Source: Jimgerdemannia flammicorona (lineage: Eukaryota > Mucoromycota > Endogonomycetes > Endogonales > Endogonaceae). From it: a stretch of 12,653 nt of DNA. Positions 1 through 8,735 of this stretch are shown piece after piece. Numbering within the stretch: position 1 is the first letter of the stretch; each line of letters begins with the position of its first letter. The notes beneath the pieces were generated by a model that ran no database searches, had not been told where the DNA came from, and worked only from the letters and a program-made list of their open reading frames with translations. The stretch spans positions 1-12,653 of the forward strand of contig RBNI01005383.1 of assembly GCA_003990745.1 (NCBI GenBank), given 5' to 3'. The position numbers and the translations under genes were made by a program.

Positions 1-7
1 AAAAAAA

Positions 8-260
8 CAGAGTGACCCTCTCTCTCTCTTATTATATATTCTCTCCTTAGAGCCCTTATTGGCTTAGTGGAAGGGGTGGCTTACTAGATTGTGAATGGGA
101 GAAGTAGTCTGGAAGCTGGGGGGCCTTTGTTGATGATATGGTAGTTAGACTGGGCTGTATAGTGGATGTGGAATGTCTGCAGAAAGAGGTTAGATGATAT
201 GAGAGGCTGGCTGGAGCAAAATTTAACTGAGGCAAGTGTGAGATAATGGAGCTAGGTGTA
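8..260 (+). pseudogene. reverse transcriptase palm remnant of LINE copy A
   Basis: Three RT blocks follow in canonical order but not in one frame: QSDPLSLLLYI (from 8), AFVDDM (123-140) and a block near 195-245 reading YERLAGAKFN.GKCEIMELG. The two catalytic aspartates of motif C (codons 132-137) are intact here, unlike in copy B. At least one frameshift separates the first two blocks. In-frame stops sit where Trp is usual in this family. The upstream RT and endonuclease lie outside the window. Seven adenines at 1-7 precede the first block and are unexplained. Confidence 0.8.
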
Positions 261-1744
261 GGCTTGGGAGGGATTGGACAATTTGGACATACAGTGGCTA
301 TGGGGAATGCTGTCCAATATTTGGATATTTGGTTTTGGGTATATGGGACAGTTCTGCTGAAAAATGATAATATAGTATATTACAGAAGTGGGAGAGAGTA
401 CTGACAGATTGGTCAGAGAGATACTTCTTCTTGATGGAGAGAGTGGTGGTCTTAAATGTATACTGGTTACTGATGTTATAGTATCTGAGATATCATCTGG
501 ATTTTCCTAGATGGGTGGTACAGAGGCTGAAGAAGGTGGTGGAAGGATGGTTATAGCAAGGAGAGTGGCTGCAAATTGGTTGGGAGACAGTGGTGTTGAG
601 GACAGCAGATGGGGGTTTGGGGTTGGTGGACTTCCAGAGATGGTTGAAGGTGCTCTAGAGTTGGTGGAGATATCAGCTGGTAGAATTGGGTGAGGAAGGA
701 TGGGGCAGACTGGCTATAGTCAATTGGGAGGTCAGGTTCTACCCCTATGGTGAGGTCTGGAAGGATATGTGAGGACTGCTTCAGGTTGGAAGGGTCAGTC
801 AATTGTGGTTTAAAGGGTTCTGGTGAGGTATTATAGTGGCCTAACTGAGTATGGGGTTAATAGAGCCAGGAATAGGCAAAGGTGAGGATCTTGAGCAATG
901 TTGGTAGCGTTGGAGAGCCTACATATTGGTGGCCACTGGTTGGTGGAGTACTCTCTGACAGAGGTGATGGAATAGATTAGGTTTGGCCTCCTTGAGAGGT
1001 GACCTGTAGGGTGGCTGAAGGTGGGATTCAGAAATAGCTGGGATTGGAGACAGATCTGGAGCTGGGGGACTTCTTTGCTCAAGGTTATACTGCCTAAGTA
1101 CTGAGTGGTATGGTGGTGTTTCTTGAGGAGAAATGTTATGTTGGGTTATCAGACAGGATGGATGGAGGTGGAAGGAGGTAGGGAATGTAAATGGTGCAGT
1201 GAGGTGAATGGAGGTGTGGTTCAATTACCAGAGTATGTTCTGGTGAGATGTCTGGGAATAGAAGGGTATTGGTAGATGCTAGAGATATATTGGAGTTCTG
1301 AAGGCAGGTGGCTGGGAGAACCCACTAGTCTGATTGTCAAGTGGTGATTGGTGGGAGTAACTGGAGATATCTGGAGAGAGCTAGGTCAGATCCTTAGAGT
1401 CTGGGTCCTGATGGTAGTACATTGGCAATGGGTGTTTGAGTGGGATCCATGGATGGGAATTGGTGAGTTGGTGGAGTGGTGGAGGTGGCTCCTACAGGAG
1501 GTGGTACAAGGGTGGTGGTATCAGGGGAAGTGGCAACAGCTGGGGGCCTTGAGAAAGGTGTAGGATATTATACAGAGGAGCCATAGTAATCTGATACTAG
1601 ATGACTAAGAGATATGGTGGAAGAAAGGAGTTGGCTGAAGAGTCCTTCTCTATATATAATTTAGTAGAGGTAGTTGGCAAAGATTCAATATTGTCATAGA
1701 TTCTAAGAAGAATGATTGGTAATAAATAGAGTCTAAGAGACTAT

Positions 1745-1761
1745 AAAAAAAAAAAAAAAAA
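1745..1761 (+). repeat. poly(A) tail of LINE copy A
   Basis: A run of 17 adenines follows the conserved GACTATA terminus shared with copy B. It marks the 3' end made by target-primed reverse transcription. The next base starts sequence in the endonuclease domain of copy B. Confidence 0.9.
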
Positions 1762-1779
1762 GTTAGTAATTGTTGGCTC

Positions 1780-2100
1780 TTATTATTATCTAGTAGTATG
1801 GAGTGAGTGAGTAGAGTAGATAGATAGCCTTCTAAATAGTGGAGCACTTGCTGGAGCAGGAGTTGATGTACTAGAGAGAGATTTCAATTTGGTATGAGAT
1901 ATACTATTGGACAGAACTAATATGGAGAGAAGTGCTACTAGCCATAGTAGTGGTTTAGATATCTGGGAAGAAGTAGAGAGGCTCAGCTCTTTGATTGATG
2001 CTGGTAGGGTAATGTGGGGTGATCAGAGAGTTTATACTTATTGAGTAAATATACTAGGAATAAGAATTAACTAGATACTGATGGCTGATTGCTAGGGGGT
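1780..2100 (+). pseudogene. APE-type endonuclease remnant of LINE copy B
   Basis: The frame through 1874-1897 reads LERDFNLV, matching the GDFN block of APE endonucleases with Gly changed to Arg (AGA). It continues as DI..DRT (near 1910-1918), then GLDIWEEVERLSSLIDAGRV and WGDQRVYTY (to about 2040), and G.RIN.ILMADC near 2055-2090. These match the family's L..L.LvDaWR, YTy and SRIDRIY blocks. Several stops, for example TGA at 1895-1897 and the TGA after YTY, sit where Trp would be expected. In a live element this domain nicks the target DNA for reverse transcription. The N-terminal third, including the catalytic Glu, is absent. Confidence 0.75.
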
Positions 2101-2566
2101 AAATATTTGGATAGTTTGGAGGTTGAGTGGCACCCATGGTCTGATTATTATAGACTACTAGAGCATGATCAGTTTAGTGAGAGTGGGAATGGACCTTGAC
2201 ATTGATATCTTAATTCCTTCTTACTGATAGAGAAGAGGTTATAGGAGGCTTGAGTGGAAGTCATTGGGTTAAAGATTATTTGCTAAAAGCATAAGAGGCT
2301 CCAAGTGGGAGTCCACTAGATGAAGTTGAAGGAGAATGTTAGGATTTATTAAAGAGAGGCTGGCAGATTTGCTGTGATACAATAGTGAATAAGGGTGAGG
2401 TGGACTTCTGATCAGATGATATAGTTACAGTTAAAATGGGCTAAAATATTAGACCAGAAGACAGTGGAGGATTGGTGGCTAGAACAGGCCAAGTTGGAGG
2501 TAGTAGAGTTGAGAAGAGTATTGAGAGTAGAGGAGAAGACTTAAGTTCAGAAGATGGCAGCTTAGT
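2101..2566 (+). other. LINE copy B linker between endonuclease and RT, no open frame
   Basis: No ORF and no other element was recognised. It sits where a LINE carries the endonuclease-RT linker. The end (about 2480-2582) reads roughly LEVVELRRVLRVEEKT.VQKMAA.LG.QEL, continuing in sense with EEDKRHSKYLLRLLQ at 3528. Stops are frequent and there is no CpG. Confidence 0.6.
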
Positions 2567-2582
2567 TGGGATGACAAGAGCT
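2567..2582 (+). repeat. left copy of 16-bp target site duplication
   Basis: TGGGATGACAAGAGCT occurs here and again at 3512-3527, bounding the minisatellite element. The LINE linker reads on across the pair when the insert is removed. The first T could be chance, leaving 15 bp. Confidence 0.75.
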
Positions 2583-2790
2583 CGGACCTTTCACTTGGAC
2601 CAAACAGTTGGCTCCACATCTAAGCCACCAGGATGGTGAGCTTCTCAAGTTTTGGGGACCACAAATATAGGCTCCAAGGAGCACTGACAGGTGTACCTCA
2701 TCCCTTAAGTATAGGAGTCCGACCTGGTCTTTTCGGCATAGCTATAGCTTCTAGTTTCAGCAAGTTACAAGGATTTCAAGAATTTCAGGG
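2583..2790. other. non-repetitive leader of the 2583-3511 insertion
   Basis: About 200 bp of mixed sequence with no ORF and no similarity I recognise. It grades into the array through AAGTTACAAGGATTTCAAG and a first GGCAAGACAG unit. This is the segment to use for finding other copies of the element. Confidence 0.5.
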
Positions 2791-3508
2791 CAAGACAGAC
2801 AAAACGACATAGGCAAGACAGGCAAGACGGGCAACACAGGTAACATGGGCAATACAGGCAAGACGGGCAAGACGGGCAAGATGGCAAGATGGGCAACATG
2901 GGCAAGATGGGCAAAACCAGCAAAACGACACAGGCAAGATGGGCAAGATGGGCAAGATGGGCAAAACAGGCAAAACAGGCAAGATGGGCAACACGGGCAA
3001 GATGGCAAGATGGGTGACATGGGCAAGATGGGCGACATGGGCAAGACGGGCAAAACAGGCAAAACAACACAGGCAAGACTGGCAAAATGGGCAAGATGGG
3101 CAATACGGGCAAGACAGCAAGACAGGCGACATGGGCAAGATGGGCAAAATGGGCAAAACAACAGGGAAAAATGGGCAAGATGGGCAACACGGGCAAGACA
3201 AGATGGGTGATATGGGCAAGATGGGCAAAACAGGCAAAATGACAGGCAAGATGGGCAAGATGGGCAAGACAGGCAAGATGGGCAAGATGGGTAACACGGG
3301 CAAGACAGGCAAGATGGGCAAGATGGCAAGACAGGTGACATGGGCAAGATGGGCAAAACGGGCAAAACAATACAGGCAAGATGGGCAAGATAGGCAAGAT
3401 GGGCAAGACGGGTAACACAGGTAACACGGGCAACATGGGCAAAATGGGCAAGTCAGACAAGATGGCAAGATGGGCGACATGGGCAAGATGGGCAAAACGG
3501 GCAAAATG
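2791..3508. repeat. 9-bp minisatellite, consensus GGCAAGAYR, about 80 units
   Basis: Tandem 9-bp units, mostly GGCAAGAYR, where YR is CG, TG or CA. Variants include GGCAACAYR and GGCAAAAYR, and a second YR site occurs where GGCAAC becomes GGCGAC or GGTGAC. A longer block, GGYRACATGGGCAAGATGGG followed by CAAAA units, recurs near 2892, 3011, 3030, 3126, 3205, 3332 and 3472, giving an irregular higher-order repeat. Occasional units have lost a base (GATGGCAAGAT). Because nine is a multiple of three and the unit has no stop, long open frames appear on both strands (Gly-Gln-Asp-like on plus, Leu-Pro-Cys-like on minus). These are by-products, with no conserved protein. Confidence 0.92.
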
Positions 3509-3511
3509 ACA

Positions 3512-3527
3512 TGGGATGACAAGAGCT
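3512..3527 (+). repeat. right copy of 16-bp target site duplication
   Basis: Exact repeat of 2567-2582. LINE linker sequence resumes immediately after it. Confidence 0.75.
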
Positions 3528-4347
3528 TGAGGAAGACAAGAGACATTCTAAGTATCTATTGAGGCTTCTTCAGACAAAGTGGGTGAACAATAGTAGGATA
3601 GTATACTTAATGCAGAGGGCAAGCTGGTGCAGAGAATGCAGCAAGTCTTGGACTCTCTGAAAGAGAGGTGGAGAGGTCTGTATAGTGAGGAGAAAGAGAG
3701 AGTAGATGAGGAGACCATAGGGTACTCTCTAGAGAAGTAGCATCCTCCACTCTAGGAGGAGGAAATTCTGCAGGTCTTAGTAGCCACAAAATTGAGCACA
3801 GCTCCAGGTGAAGATGGTCTATCTTGAGACTTCTGAAAAAAGATCGTAGGGATCCCAGAGATGTTGGAAGAGATGACAGCATTTTGTGACTTTGCATTAT
3901 ATCTAGAGTATGGGTTAGTGGATAAGAACTTAGTCTAGTAGTACTACTGTATAAATATAAGGGTCAGAGAGAGGATTGGAAGAATTGGAACCTAATTATA
4001 CTTTTGAATATAGACAGAAAGCTGGTCATAAAAGTGATAATTATATGGCTGCAGAAGGTGGCCAAATAGATATTAGATGAAGAGCAATGAGACTTTGTTA
4101 GAGGCTGGCTAATTAGAAATAGAACTACATAGGTGCATGGCATGATTGAGAGGGTAAGGACTAGTGGGCTGAATGGAAGGTCGGTCTTCCTAAATCAGGA
4201 GAAGGCCTATGATCACATTCAGCAAGTCTGACTAGAGAAGGTGTTGGAAAGAATAAGTGTCTCTTATCAATTTTGGGTCTCAATAATCTGTTGATTAGAG
4301 AGTAGCAAAGCAGTACTTATGTATAATAGCTATATATGTAGTACCAT
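3528..4347 (+). pseudogene. reverse transcriptase, N-terminal half, LINE copy B
   Basis: Blocks appear in the usual order. EEDKRHSKYLLRLLQTKW (from about 3528) is the linker. APGEDGLS (3801 on) corresponds to the PGpDGl motif. DWKNWNLIILLNIDRKL (3973 to about 4022) corresponds to the NWRPIsLLN.DyK block. DFVRGWLIRNRTT follows (near 4091-4130), matching QtGFv.gR. LNQEKAYDHIQQV (4190 on) is motif A. The catalytic motif A aspartate, normally LD, is Asn here (AAT at 4193-4195). In-frame stops are frequent and mostly at expected Trp positions. The segment is cut at 4347 by the hAT insertion, between ST and FLLE. Confidence 0.85.
4340..4347 (+). repeat. 8-bp target site duplication of the hAT, left copy (AGTACCAT)
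   Basis: Identical to 8758-8765. Eight base pairs is the duplication length of hAT transposons. Confidence 0.95.
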
Positions 4348-4369
4348 TAGGGCTGTTAAATGGTTTGAA
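4348..4369 (+). repeat. left terminal inverted repeat of the hAT
   Basis: 22 bp starting TAGGGCTGTTAAATGGTTTG, perfectly matched by the reverse complement of 8736-8757. This is where transposase would cut. Confidence 0.95.
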
Positions 4370-4574
4370 ACCAAAAGGTTCAAACCGGTTTGAACTGCTT
4401 TGGTTCGGTTCGATTCAGTTAGCGGTTTCAAAACAATTTGTATCTTTATTTCTTATTTGCATAAGAATAAATCATATAAATACTTCCTGTATGAGTTTAT
4501 ATATTCAGAATCGGCTACTTGACTTGAAACAGTAAAAGAACTCGGTCTCTTTCAGCAAAAAGTACAATCCGCAA

Positions 4575-4953
4575 GATGTCTGCCATTTGATCTGAACGTT
4601 TAAAATTTAATAACTTCATGAAACTACACCCAGTCTGAATGACCTTGATCGTTTTTGAAAGCTATGAATATTGGCTTTCAGGCACATTTTATTTCGATGA
4701 AATCGGATGTGTTTTCATAGAACTATTGCACTTTAAAAAAACTCGGGTCGATCGCCGTTTGAAGAGTCAACCCGCGATCGACCTGAGTTTTTTGAAGTGC
4801 AATGGCTCGATGAATACAAATCCGATTTCATCGAAATAAAATATGCCTGGAAGCCAATATTCATAGCTTCCAAACAAGACCAAGATTTTTAAGATTGTAT
4901 ATGGATTTATGGAGTTATTAAATTTTAAAAGCTCAGGTCGAAAGGTGGACGAT
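4575..4953. repeat. ~180-bp imperfect inverted repeat with 18-bp loop (hairpin)
   Basis: 4575-4755 pairs with 4774-4953 around a loop at 4756-4773. The innermost arms are ACTCGGGTCGATCGC and GCGATCGACCTGAGT, with one mismatch. Outward, both arms share the words GAAGCTATGAATATTGGC, TTATTTCGATGAAATCGG and TTTAAAATTTAATAAC. Identity falls outward and is lost near 4575 and 4953. Each arm happens to be open, so two opposite-strand ORFs encode similar peptides (both with SYEYWL and FYFDEIG). This mirror arises from the inverted repeat and is not evidence of genes. It could be a nested foldback or MITE element, or a transcribed hairpin able to give small RNAs. Confidence 0.85.
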
Positions 4954-5012
4954 GACTGAGACAAGCCATGCAATGACGATGGCACCCGAAACGAAGACAG
5001 CTATTCAATGCC

Positions 5013-5072
5013 TGAAACCAATACATCCGAAACCAATATTCCCGAGACCTAAGTGCCTAAGACATTCCTGCG
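5013..5072 (+). repeat. degenerate 15-bp tandem repeat upstream of the transposase
   Basis: About four 15-bp units, starting TGAAACCAATACATC then CGAAACCAATATTCC, decaying to the right. One frame reads MPETNTSETNIPET then stop, starting at ATG 5008. It is probably untranslated leader or a tiny upstream ORF. No function is inferred. Confidence 0.4.
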
Positions 5073-5129
5073 TTCATTGACCTGGAGCCGCTAATTTACA
5101 TCTTTTACAAAAAACACTTATATATCAAA

Positions 5130-6915
5130 ATGAGTGCCTCCCGAAGCAGCGTTTATCACCACTTTACGAAATTGGCCAATGGCTCAAGGCAGTGCAACTA
5201 TTGTCCTAAAGAGAAGATTTATCAAGCCAGTAGCGCTACATCTACCTTGTGGACTCACATCAAGAAATGTCATCCCAAAAAGATGACCAAGGAAGGGGAA
5301 ACTGAATTGTCTCTTACCCAGCAAGAGCACGAGACTATTACAAGTAGTTACATTACATGGATAGTCAAAGATCTTCAACCATTCTCAACTTCTGATAATG
5401 AAGACTTCAAAGCCTTCATAAAGCACCTGAATCCAAGAAATTATATTCCTTGCCATCAAACTACTCATAAACTAGTGATGGAGAAATTCAAATCTTACAA
5501 AGGGTATATTCAACATACTCTATGCCATACAGCAGGAGCTATATATTTGACATGTGATCTCTGGACCTCAGGATCCATGGACAGTTATTGTGGAGTGACA
5601 GTACATTTCATCAATTCAAATTGGAAACTCTGGTCAATCATTTTAGATGTTTGTCCTATGCTGCATCCTCACACTGGTGAAGCAATAAAGGACATTCTTT
5701 TGATGACTATTATAGAATATTGTATTGAAGATAAGTTTCTAGTACTTGTTACTGATAATGTCTTGAATATAACTCATGGCTTTTACTTACTTGCAGAAAT
5801 CATTCTCAGCAAATATGAGAGAGAAATATCCCATATCAGATATAGTACACATATTATTAATCTTGTTTTTCAGAATGGCTTGAAGAATTTTTTTGATGTA
5901 GAGGAAGAATTTGATGAGAATAACCCCAACAGCCCACTTATGAAGCTTTGCCTTTATGTCAATACAATCTGGAGGAGCTCTAAAATTATTGAAGAATTCA
6001 AACAGTACTGCAAAGACTGCGAAATTGAGTACTGTGACCTTTCCCATGATTGTCCAACAAGATGGTCCTCTATATTTACCATGATTGATACTGCTATTCT
6101 CCAAAAGCTGGCTCTTCAGCTCTTGTTTATCTGGTCCCAAATAAAGAACATCAGCAATGCACTTGAGTCAAATGAGTAGAAGACCCACAAAATACATGTT
6201 GAAGTTTTAAAAATCTATGCCAAAGCCACTAAAGCTCTCTTAACATATTTGAAGCTAATACTTCATGAAGTTGAAGAAATTTTTTCTCTTATAAAGAAAT
6301 ACCTGAATGATAAAAAAATCCCAGCATATAGAGCTATGGCAAGCAAACTTCAAGAATATACTACTAAGCTTTCAGATGTATACTGATTAATACAAGTACT
6401 ACATTCTAGTATAAAACTAGAGAAAGATGACAAGAAATATATTCAAGTCGAAAATCAGCAAGCTTAAGGAGTATGCAGACCTCATTGCTCAAGCTGTCTC
6501 CAGTACTCCACAGGGAGCTCCAATATTCCTGCCATCCTCTAAAAAGAAGAAACCAATCCAAAAGTTCTGTGAGCTGATTGGAGAATCTATTGTTATAGAG
6601 AGAAGTGCTTCTGTAAAGAATTATAATATGAATGTGAACAATGAAATCAATTTCTATCTTTCAACTGCTAATGGAGATAGCAGTAATAATCCTCTCAACT
6701 GGTGGCAGCTAAATGAAAGCCAATTTCCAACACTGGCGATCATGACTCAGGATATTTTGGCAATTCCAGCTTCTAGTATTCTTTGTGAATAGCTTTTTTC
6801 AATTGCTGGCAATACTATCACAAAAAACTACAACTCACTTTTGCTGAAGAGTGCCTGGGCAGTATTGTGTCTTCATTCTTAGTTGTCATTTACTAAGTCT
6901 ACTGATAAAGTGTAA
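5130..6915 (+). pseudogene. BED-finger hAT transposase, interrupted by stops and a frameshift
   Basis: The start ATG (5130) has A at -3. Residues 1-349 are open. A BED zinc finger has C22, C25, H43 and H48. The first catalytic Asp is D143 in LTCDLWTS and the second is D209 in VTDNVLNI. The usual RCxxH-LNL motif has lost its Cys (Y238, with H241). DCPTRWSS includes R311-W312. The frame stops at TAG 6177-6179 and TGA 6384-6386, both at likely Trp codons, then shifts by one near 6420-6460. The C-terminal part (6427 on) has the hAT dimerisation region: NPLNWWQLNESQFPTLA, then ILAIPASS.LCE, TAG 6790-6792, LFSIAGN, and an LHS-TAG where LRSWL is usual. The natural end is TAA 6913-6915. An intact enzyme would cut and paste the element. 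An intron at the shift is a less likely alternative. Confidence 0.9.
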
Positions 6916-7019
6916 AATGTAGAAACTGATAGTTATTAGAGTTGTTCTATTATAATTACTTGAGACCAATCAGTGATCATATTAAAAGAAAAAGAAGAGT
7001 CATCGATATATATACTCCT

Positions 7020-8545
7020 CAGGTTATTTGAGTGGCATACCCTCTCTCTTCTTTTGAAAAGCTAGATAAAATGAAAAAGCATATACCTTAGTTAAGGTGC
7101 CATTTTGAACCCTCCTCTTTTTGAAAAGCTGAAATTAGCAGCATACACTCTCCTTCAAAAAGTCCTTTTGAAAAGCTGGATAAAGGAAATATATATATAC
7201 CTTAGTTAAGGCACTGTTTTGAACCTGAAAAGCTGAGCACTCTCTCCTTTTGAAAAGCTGGATAAAAGGAATATATATATATATATCTTAGTTAAGGCAC
7301 CATTTCAAACCCTCTCTCTTTTGAAAAGCTGGAATGAGCAGTGAGATAAGGCAAGTATGCACCCTCCCCTCCTTCAAAAAGCTGAATAATAGGAATATAT
7401 ATTCATCTTATTTAAGATGCTGTTTCAAACCCTCCTTTTTGAAAAGCTGAAATGAGTAGCACATACTCTTCTTTCAAAAAGCTAGATAAAAGGAATATAT
7501 ATATATATCTTAGTTAAGGCACCATTTCAAACCCTCTCCCTTTCCAAAAGCTGAAATAAGCAGTGAGATGAGGCAAGTATGCACCCTCTCCCTGCTTTCA
7601 AAAAGCTGGATAAAAGGTAAAAGTATATAATTATATATCTTAGTTAAAGTATCATTTCGAACCCTCCCCCTAGCAGCACACTCTCTCCTTTTGAAAAGCT
7701 GAATAAAAGAAATATATCTTAGTTAAGACACCATTTTCTTCCCCTTTCAAAAAGCTAAAATAAGCAGTGCACCCTCTCCTTTTAAAAGCTGGATAAAAGG
7801 AATATATATATATACCTTAGTTAAGGTACCATTTCAAACCCTCCCCCTTTCAAAAAGCTGGAATAAGTAGCAAAATGAGACAAGCACACACCCTCTCCCC
7901 CTTCAAAAAGCTAGATAAAAGGAGAAAGTATATAATTATATACCTTAGTTAAGGTACCATTTTGAACCCTCCTCCTTTCAAAAAGCTGAATGAGCAGTAC
8001 ACCCTTTCCTTTCAAAAAGCTAGATAAAGGAATATATATATACCTTAGTTAAGGCACCATTTCGAACCCTCTCCCTTTTGAAAAGCTGAAATAAGCAGCA
8101 CATCCTCTCCTTTCAAAAAGCTAGATAAAGGAATATATATATATATACCTTAGTTAAGGTACTGTTTCAAACCCTCCTCCTTTCAAAAAGCTAAAATGAG
8201 CAGCACACCCTCTCCTTTTGAAAAGCTAGATAAAATGAATATATATATATCTTAGTTAAGGTGCAATTTTGAACCTTCCTCCTTTCAAAAAGCTGAAATG
8301 AGCAGCGAGATGAGGCAAGCATATACCCCCCCCCCTTCAAGAAGCTGGATAAAAGAAAAAAGTATATAGTTATATACCTTAATTAAGGTACCATTTCAAA
8401 TCCTCTCCACCCTCCTCTTTTGAAAAGCTGGATAAAAAGAATATATATATACCTTAGTTAAGGCACTATTTAGAACCCCTCTCTTCTTTTGAGTAGTGAG
8501 ATGAGGCAAGCATGCACCCTCCTCTCTCCTCTCTTTTGAGTATAT
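7020..8545. repeat. tandem satellite inside the hAT, about 14 units with higher-order structure
   Basis: The core CTTAGTTAAGG or a close variant occurs near 7092, 7203, 7290, 7412, 7510, 7642, 7721, 7817, 7945, 8045, 8150, 8252, 8380 and 8454, at spacings of about 75-130 bp. Each unit holds CTTTYRAAAAGCTGGATAAA, a short TA-repeat, CTTAGTTAAGG, YRCYRTTYRAACCCTC, and a second CTTTYRAAAAGCTGAAATGAG. Longer units add a box GYGAGATGAGGCAAGYRTGC and are followed by an AGTATATAATTATA variant instead of the plain TA-repeat (near 7610, 7923, 8353 and 8543). Many YR sites occur as CG, TG or CA. No ORF was found. The arms CTTTT/AAAAG and CCTTA/TAAGG give small hairpins. Confidence 0.88.
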
Positions 8546-8735
8546 AATTATGTGATAGTCTTAAGCCTCAGGTTATAAGATAGACTTCACAAGCTTCCAA
8601 TTTTACAAATTGCTTATATTCTTAGTAAAATCAATTATAAGGCTAATAAAATAATTTTTGAAGCCAGATAGCAATGAACCGATCAGTTGAACTGATTTGG
8701 TATATAAACTGATGATCTGAACTGATTCAAACTGA

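Larger units (their letters stand above)
1..1761 (+). mobile_element. LINE non-LTR retrotransposon copy A, 3' part (Tad1-like, decayed)
   Basis: The window opens inside a reverse transcriptase and runs to a poly(A) tail. Near position 8 the sequence reads QSDPLSLLLYI, the RT block usually written QGDPLSPLLF. At 123-140 it reads AFVDDM, the YxDD catalytic block, followed by a 'YERLAGAKFN.GKCEI' block typical of LINE RTs. From the YxDD block to the tail the copy is collinear with copy B at 8909-10553, and both end with a similar GTAATAAATA..GT..GACTATAAA terminus. Frames shift between motifs and stops are frequent, so it is dead. The roughly 1.4 kb after the RT core has no open frame; it should be the decayed C-terminal region, but I could not place an RNase H or zinc knuckle. 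The plus strand is very G-rich and C-poor, with only one CpG in the first 2.58 kb. Tad1 affiliation is inferred from the APE plus RT layout. Confidence 0.85.
2583..3511. mobile_element. retroposon-like insertion with an expanded 9-bp tandem-repeat tail
   Basis: A 929-bp insert in LINE copy B, flanked by a 16-bp direct repeat. It has two parts: a non-repetitive leader (2583 to about 2790) and a minisatellite that reaches the right-hand duplication. It retains CpGs (for example 2584, 2719 and 2735), unlike the LINE around it, so it is probably younger. There are no inverted termini and no LTR-like ends. A long duplication without a DNA-transposon signature fits target-primed retroposition, and some SINEs end in short tandem repeats rather than poly(A), so a SINE-like origin is one reading. 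I could not find convincing pol III A and B boxes. Alternatively, minisatellite DNA was captured at a repaired break. Confidence 0.6.

Noticed and set aside
551..1224. Minus-strand ORFs of 83-101 codons in LINE copy A
   Set aside because: They are shadows of a C-poor sense strand that lowers antisense stops. There is no recognisable domain, while sense RT motifs identify the region.
1348..1563. Plus-strand 71-codon Trp/Val-rich ORF
   Set aside because: It lies in the decayed 3' part of LINE copy A. It is rich in GGT/TGG because of skew and has no motif.
2583..2790. LTR or pol III promoter in the leader of the minisatellite element
   Set aside because: No matching second LTR or TG..CA ends, and no sequence close enough to A and B boxes to call.
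2791..3508. CRISPR-like array
   Set aside because: Units are contiguous 9-mers without spacers, and the host DNA is clearly eukaryotic.
2757..3546. Long ORFs on both strands over the minisatellite (Leu-Pro-Cys-rich on minus, Gly-Gln-Asp-like on plus)
   Set aside because: A stop-free 9-bp unit keeps several frames open. The peptides are pure repeat translations that overlap on both strands, with no domain or coding signal.
4639..4985. Two facing ORFs with similar peptides
   Set aside because: They are the two arms of one inverted repeat. The similarity follows from the palindrome and the frames are short.
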